Shown: positions 6,433 to 9,529 of the stretch, piece after piece
Layout of the letters: every line of letters begins with the position of its first letter
Numbering within the stretch: the stretch's first letter is position 1
Source of the DNA: Alphaproteobacteria bacterium
GTDB lineage: Bacteria > Pseudomonadota > Alphaproteobacteria > UBA8366
NCBI GenBank assembly: GCA_030743445.1
Contig: JASLSL010000301.1
Coordinates: 1 to 9,529, forward strand
Reading direction: 5' to 3'
DNA length: 9,529 nucleotides
Notes under the pieces: generated by a model
Seen by the model: only the letters and a program-made list of their open reading frames with translations
Databases searched by the model: none
Told to the model about the DNA's origin: nothing
Position numbers and translations under genes: made by a program

Positions 6433-7140
6433 CTAGCGCCGCCCGGTGACCTGGCTGTCCCGCATGCCGCGCATATCGGGCAGGCTCGCCATGATACGCC
6501 GGGCGACGTCCTCGACCATCGAGGGGAAAACGTCCTGGTCGTTTTTGAACTTGCCGGCCTGGAAAGCGCCGATCGGGATGCTGAACAGCGAAAGCGGCAG
6601 CGATCCCTCGGACCGCTGGGCCTTGTGCGAGGCGCGCCACAGCAAGGCGCCGTCGCGCGCCCGCAACATCCTGACCGTGAGGCCGAACCGGGCCTCGGCC
6701 CAAACCAGCGCGTAGGTCGTCTCGATGCCGGTGGTCTCGGCCTCGACCACGGTATCGCAGCGGGTCGAATCGGCGAGCCGGCGGCGGCCGTCCGCGGTGG
6801 CGGGATCGACCGCGATCCGGCGGACGATGCGGTCGCGGGCGCCGGGCACGATCACCCGGTCGATACGCGTCGAGAGTTGCCGGCCGATCGCGTTCTCGAT
6901 CGTGCGGGCCGCCCGGCTGTCCTTCAGCTTGGTCTTGAGCGGCAGCACCAGCGCGCAATTCGGCGGCGTCCGGTAGAACGCCCGCTCGACGCGATAGCTG
7001 ACCGCGCGGTCGAAGGGTTGGGACTCGGCCTGCTGGTTTTGATCGCCCTCGGCCTGGTAACGGACCGTGGTGCAGGCTGCCGGCAGCAAGGCCAGCGCCA
7101 GCAGGACCGCGATCCGGCGGATGCTTTCATTCGAGCTCAT
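6433..7140 (-). CDS. Probable lipoprotein of the GNA1162/LpoB/CsgG-like type
   Basis: The 235-residue product has a hydrophobic N-terminal segment (8-22) ending in a lipobox-like LPAAC with Cys23. Proline at -3 makes the lipobox imperfect, so a simple signal peptide is possible. With Thr24 after the cysteine, outer-membrane retention would be expected. The body (about 60-222) starts with NCALVLPLK and a helix AARTIENAIGRQLSTRID. It continues with a VWAEARFGLTVRMLRARDG strand pair followed by LLWRAS, and closes with a helix ending VEDVARRIMASLPD. This order resembles the periplasmic alpha/beta fold of GNA1162 (DUF799), LpoB and CsgG-type lipoproteins. It is related in style to the N-terminal domain of the DUF4384 protein. 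The start overlaps the upstream gene's end by 14 bases, indicating coupled translation. I see no catalytic residues and infer a structural or adaptor role at the outer membrane. Confidence 0.8.
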   Translation of the reverse strand: MSSNESIRRIAVLLALALLPAACTTVRYQAEGDQNQQAESQPFDRAVSYRVERAFYRTPPNCALVLPLKTKLKDSRAARTIENAIGRQLSTRIDRVIVPGARDRIVRRIAVDPATADGRRRLADSTRCDTVVEAETTGIETTYALVWAEARFGLTVRMLRARDGALLWRASHKAQRSEGSLPLSLFSIPIGAFQAGKFKNDQDVFPSMVEDVARRIMASLPDMRGMRDSQVTGRR

Positions 7141-8074
7141 CGATCACCACCCATCCGTAATAGGCCCGCGCCGTGCGCACGAACGCCATGGTGCCCCCGC
7201 GGTTGGTGCGGAGCACCGTCACCGCGCGCCGACCCGGCAGGGTCAGTACGGGCTCGCTTGCCTCCTCCCCCGACCGGTATAGCGGCAACCGTCTTCCCCG
7301 CGGCCAGGCCAGCCGGCCGCTGAAGCGTCCGGGTCCGACGGCGGCATGCCGCTCGTCGAGTTGCTCCGGCGGCGGCGCCAGCAGCCGGCGGCTCCAGGCC
7401 GCATCCGCCGGGGCCGCATCGAGGGTCGGCGTGTAATTGCTGCCGTCCTCGCGAAATCGATGGCGCAACATCCGGAGCAGCGTGGCGGGCGCCAGTTTGT
7501 CCGAGCGTGCGTTCTCGAGCGCCTCGAAGACAATCCGGTCGGCGCGGGCGATGAACCGGGCCCCGTCGGACGGCAGCGCCAGGATCGCGATCGGCGGCCG
7601 GGCGGCCTTCCCGGACGGCCTACCACCCGCTCTAGGATCGCGCGGGGCGGCGCTCGAAATGCTGAAATGGCGGGTTCCGGGCGGTAGTACTAGCATCTCG
7701 GCGAAGCACGAAGGCGCGATCATCAGGGTCAGCGCGGTCGGTCCTACAGGCGTCGGCCTACCGGCCGGGCACGGGCTATCGGCGCCCTCGCCCGGTCCGC
7801 TGACCCAGACCAGCCGGCGGTCCTCTGCCGTACCGGCCCGGGCGAGGAATTCCGCAACCTGGCCGGATATCTCGCGCGGGGTCGCGTCGAACAGGACCCG
7901 GACCTCGTCGAACCCGAGGTTCCGGCTCAGCAATTCCTGGATCGCGGATTCGCGCCGCCACGAGGCGTCGTCCGACGCGTGCAAGGCAACCAGCGCCTCG
8001 CTCGCGGCAAACGCGGGCATCGCGGCGATGAGGCCGAGCATCAAGATCGCGAAAGATCCAAATTTGCCTGCCAT
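7127..8074 (-). CDS. Secreted caspase-like pseudo-enzyme with C-terminal SH3-like segment
   Basis: I chose ATG at 8074 (315 residues): it gives a textbook signal peptide (MAGKFGSF, hydrophobic core, AMPAFA cut before ASE) and a GTGGAAGTGGA ribosome site at good distance. ATG at 8104 (325 residues, 10-base overlap with the upstream gene) is the alternative; numbering below uses that longer form. The layout follows a caspase p20/p10 fold: ALVALHASDD, a helix, LGFDEVRVLFDATPREI, a helix FLARAGTAED, then RRLVWVSGPGEG. In a real caspase the latter would read (S/A)GHG, so the catalytic His is replaced by Pro104. A later strand ALTLMIAPSCFAEM aligns with the DACFAG nucleophile strand and keeps Cys133, but not the preceding Asp. 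ARFIARADRIVFEALEN and SNYTPTLD match the p10 part. Residues about 280-325 (ending YYGWVVIDEL) look SH3-like. I infer a non-catalytic partner or regulator. The caspase relation is by eye and moderately sure; the gene itself is certain. Confidence 0.85.
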   Translation of the reverse strand: MAGKFGSFAILMLGLIAAMPAFAASEALVALHASDDASWRRESAIQELLSRNLGFDEVRVLFDATPREISGQVAEFLARAGTAEDRRLVWVSGPGEGADSPCPAGRPTPVGPTALTLMIAPSCFAEMLVLPPGTRHFSISSAAPRDPRAGGRPSGKAARPPIAILALPSDGARFIARADRIVFEALENARSDKLAPATLLRMLRHRFREDGSNYTPTLDAAPADAAWSRRLLAPPPEQLDERHAAVGPGRFSGRLAWPRGRRLPLYRSGEEASEPVLTLPGRRAVTVLRTNRGGTMAFVRTARAYYGWVVIDELE

Positions 8075-8094
8075 CGCCGGGATTCCACTTCCAC

Positions 8095-9210
8095 TCACCG
8101 GCATGACCTCTTCGCCGCGCCGGCGAGCGCCACGCGGCCTTCAAGGGGAACGCCATCGACGACGATGTCCTCGACGAAGACCGTGTGGCCGCTGGCGGCG
8201 TAGCGCGCCTGGAGCGAGCCGGTCTTGACGTAATCTGGGCCGATCAACTCGCGAAGGCCGCCGAACAACAGGGCGTCGACCGGTCGCGGGAAGACCCGGA
8301 TCAGGTCGGCGCCGGCGCTCGCCGGATGACGCCGGCGAATGTCGCGCTTGTGGCGCGCCTCGCCGCTGGTCCGGGTACCGCCCGACTTGCGCACGAAGCC
8401 GCTGAAACGGTCGAGATTGATTTTCCAATGCTCTCTCGCCCGACCGGCGTCGACGAACAGTCTGCCGTCGCGATCGATCAGGGCGACGACCATCCCGTAG
8501 CACGCGATGAAGGTCTCGAACAGCGCCTCGCGTTCCCGCCCACTGTCCGGCCAGGCGATGTCGATGCGCGGCCCCTTGCCGTGCTCGAAGAGCTTCAGCA
8601 GCGCCCGTCCCGACATCACCGCGGCGCGCGCGGCGCGCCCGGCGGCGACGGTTTTGACGGCAGCCGGTTCGGCCTCGGGCTCGGTCTCGTCAATCCGCTC
8701 GGATGATTTCGCGAGCGGGTCGATCTTGACCGGCGCGGTCTCGACCGGCGGTTCCGGATGGTCCAGAACGACGGACGCGCGGATTTCCGGTTGCGGCCGG
8801 GGCGCCGCCGCGAGTTTGGGCGCCGGCTTCATCGGCGCTACAAGTTTGGGCTCTGGCGGCTCGGGCGGCGCTTTCTTGCCCTTCGACTCCGGCCGCTCGA
8901 GGCTTTCGATTTCGACCGGCGACACCGCCTCGCGCGCGGGACGCATCGGCGTCACGTCGCGGGATGGTGCCGCCGGCGGCTCGGCTTCGACCGCCACCGC
9001 CCGGTCGGGCATGGGCGGCGGCGGAGGGAGAACCACCGCCGTCATGCTTGTCGGCGGTGGCAGCACGAGCCGTTCGGTAACCGGTTTCTCCGGGGGCGTC
9101 GGGGCCGCGGCTTCGACCGCTTGGGGCACGGCCTCGACCAACCGCAGCAGGATCACCACGGCGATCGCGGCACTGACCGCGAGCGAGGCCCATTCGCCCC
9201 AACGGCGCAC
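8095..9210 (-). CDS. Membrane-anchored protein with long proline-rich stalk and unknown C-terminal domain
   Basis: The 371-residue product starts with GTG, 4 bases after the upstream stop; no ATG lies nearby (next Met is residue 56), and a GGGAA site precedes the GTG. A short basic N-terminus and a membrane segment (about 8-25) make it a type II inner-membrane protein. Residues 36-185 are a Pro/Ala/Glu/Lys-rich stalk (PPPTSMTAVVLPPPPPMP, PPEPPEPKLVAPMKPAPK), long enough to reach across much of the periplasm, as in TonB or TolA. A globular domain of about 175 residues follows, with RALLKLFEHGKGPRIDIAWP, ETFIACYGMVVALIDRDGRLF and, near the end, HTVFVEDIVVDGVPLEGRVAL. I do not recognise this domain; the TonB C-terminal signature is not evident. 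Position at the head of the visible operon suggests it anchors or positions the envelope proteins encoded downstream. Confidence 0.82.
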   Translation of the reverse strand: MRRWGEWASLAVSAAIAVVILLRLVEAVPQAVEAAAPTPPEKPVTERLVLPPPTSMTAVVLPPPPPMPDRAVAVEAEPPAAPSRDVTPMRPAREAVSPVEIESLERPESKGKKAPPEPPEPKLVAPMKPAPKLAAAPRPQPEIRASVVLDHPEPPVETAPVKIDPLAKSSERIDETEPEAEPAAVKTVAAGRAARAAVMSGRALLKLFEHGKGPRIDIAWPDSGREREALFETFIACYGMVVALIDRDGRLFVDAGRAREHWKINLDRFSGFVRKSGGTRTSGEARHKRDIRRRHPASAGADLIRVFPRPVDALLFGGLRELIGPDYVKTGSLQARYAASGHTVFVEDIVVDGVPLEGRVALAGAAKRSCR

Positions 9211-9214
9211 CGGC

Positions 9215-9529
9215 CTAATTCCCGAGGCTGCTGAAGTAGAGCAGCTCCATCTCGTCGGCGAGATTGCCGAGCTCGCGCAACCGGTCGCTCGGGCTCATCA
9301 GCGCCTCGCCGTCCTTGAGGGCGAACTTCTTGGCCTGCGTCGCACCGCCCAGGACTTCGTCGCGGCGGCGCTGGACCGCGGGATCGGCCGGAATCGGCTC
9401 GCCGATCAGGTCGCTTCCGGGCTTCGGCGCCATGTGGACCTTGCGGGTCTCGACCCACTTGGCGCCGGGGATCGGCGGCAGTTCGCGCTTCGCCGATTCA
9501 CCTTCCGGCAGCAGCGACGTCGGCCGGTC
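9215..9529 (-). CDS. Hypothetical protein, C-terminal 104 residues (5' end outside the window)
   Basis: The frame is open from the right edge to TAG at 9217-9215, with no stop in 104 codons, so the gene enters from outside. An internal ATG at 9433 would give only 72 residues and cuts into a stretch of similar composition (SLLPEGESAKRELPPIPGAK, WVETRKVHMAP), so I treat the gene as partial. The fragment is hydrophilic and charged, with PIPADPAVQRRRDEVLGG and a probable C-terminal helix PSDRLRELGNLADEMELLYF. No domain or family is recognisable. The stop lies 4 bases before the GTG of the stalk protein, so they share a transcript. A true start at 9433 remains possible. Confidence 0.65.
   Translation of the reverse strand, partial: DRPTSLLPEGESAKRELPPIPGAKWVETRKVHMAPKPGSDLIGEPIPADPAVQRRRDEVLGGATQAKKFALKDGEALMSPSDRLRELGNLADEMELLYFSSLGN

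Noticed and set aside
5906..6958. Minus-strand open frame linking the lipoprotein and subtilase regions
   Set aside because: It is in a different frame from both genes, very Arg-rich, and reads through the hairpin; both overlapped genes have strong family patterns.
6247..7323. Plus-strand open frame spanning the subtilase start, the intergenic gap and the lipoprotein gene
   Set aside because: It runs across three real genes on the other strand with shadow-like composition and no motif.
7127..8104. Calling this gene an active caspase
   Set aside because: The His of the catalytic pair is replaced by Pro and the Asp before the Cys is missing, so activity by the usual mechanism is not expected.
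8095..9210. Calling the stalk protein TonB
   Set aside because: The anchor and proline-rich stalk fit, but the C-terminal domain does not show the TonB signature and no ExbB/ExbD genes are visible.
1..9529. CRISPR arrays, tRNA or rRNA genes, insertion sequences, attachment sites
   Set aside because: I saw no regularly spaced direct repeats, no cloverleaf-like sequence and no transposase or terminal inverted repeats; the intergenic space is too small to hold most of these.

Overview
The window is GC-rich, and every gene I can support is on the minus strand. Codon use (strong G/C at third positions), the type of gentisate dioxygenase and the style of the exported proteins suggest an alphaproteobacterium of the Rhodospirillales/Rhizobiales kind. 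This is an inference; no rRNA or marker gene is present. Gene packing is tight. The only intergenic stretches of any size are 713-799 (87 bases) and 6355-6432 (78 bases); no stretch over 300 bases lacks a gene.

Read in the direction of transcription (right to left), the layout is as follows. (1) A 5'-truncated C-terminal fragment of an unknown protein (9215 to the right edge). (2) A GTG-started protein with a membrane anchor, a long proline-rich stalk and a globular C-terminal domain (8095-9210). (3) A secreted protein that looks like a caspase-fold pseudo-enzyme with a C-terminal SH3-like segment (7127-8074, possibly from 8104). (4) A probable lipoprotein of the GNA1162/LpoB/CsgG-like type (6433-7140). 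A stem-loop follows at 6401-6430. (5) A secreted subtilisin-family (S8) protease with its own propeptide and a basic, proline-rich tail (4744-6354). (6) A 108-residue membrane-anchored protein resembling a free-standing subtilase propeptide (I9-like) (4407-4733). (7) A secreted FlgO-like/DUF4384 protein (2845-4410). (8) A secreted caspase-family (C14, orthocaspase) protease with an EF-hand-type loop, an SH3 domain and helical repeats (800-2839). (9) After a gap with a candidate promoter, the 5' part of a gentisate 1,2-dioxygenase gene running off the left edge; it is metabolically unrelated.

Genes 1-4 and 5-8 are each spaced by only a few bases or overlap, so they form one long operon or two consecutive ones separated by the 6401-6430 hairpin. 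All the complete products carry a signal peptide, a lipobox-like site or an N-terminal membrane segment. The locus therefore reads as a cell-envelope module with two unrelated proteases (S8 subtilase and C14 caspase), each accompanied by a candidate non-catalytic partner: a detached I9-like propeptide beside the subtilase and a pseudo-caspase beside the caspase. Lipoprotein and FlgO/CsgG-like scaffold proteins and a trans-periplasmic stalk protein complete it. The module as a whole, rather than any single enzyme, is the most unusual thing here. Its function cannot be read from sequence alone.
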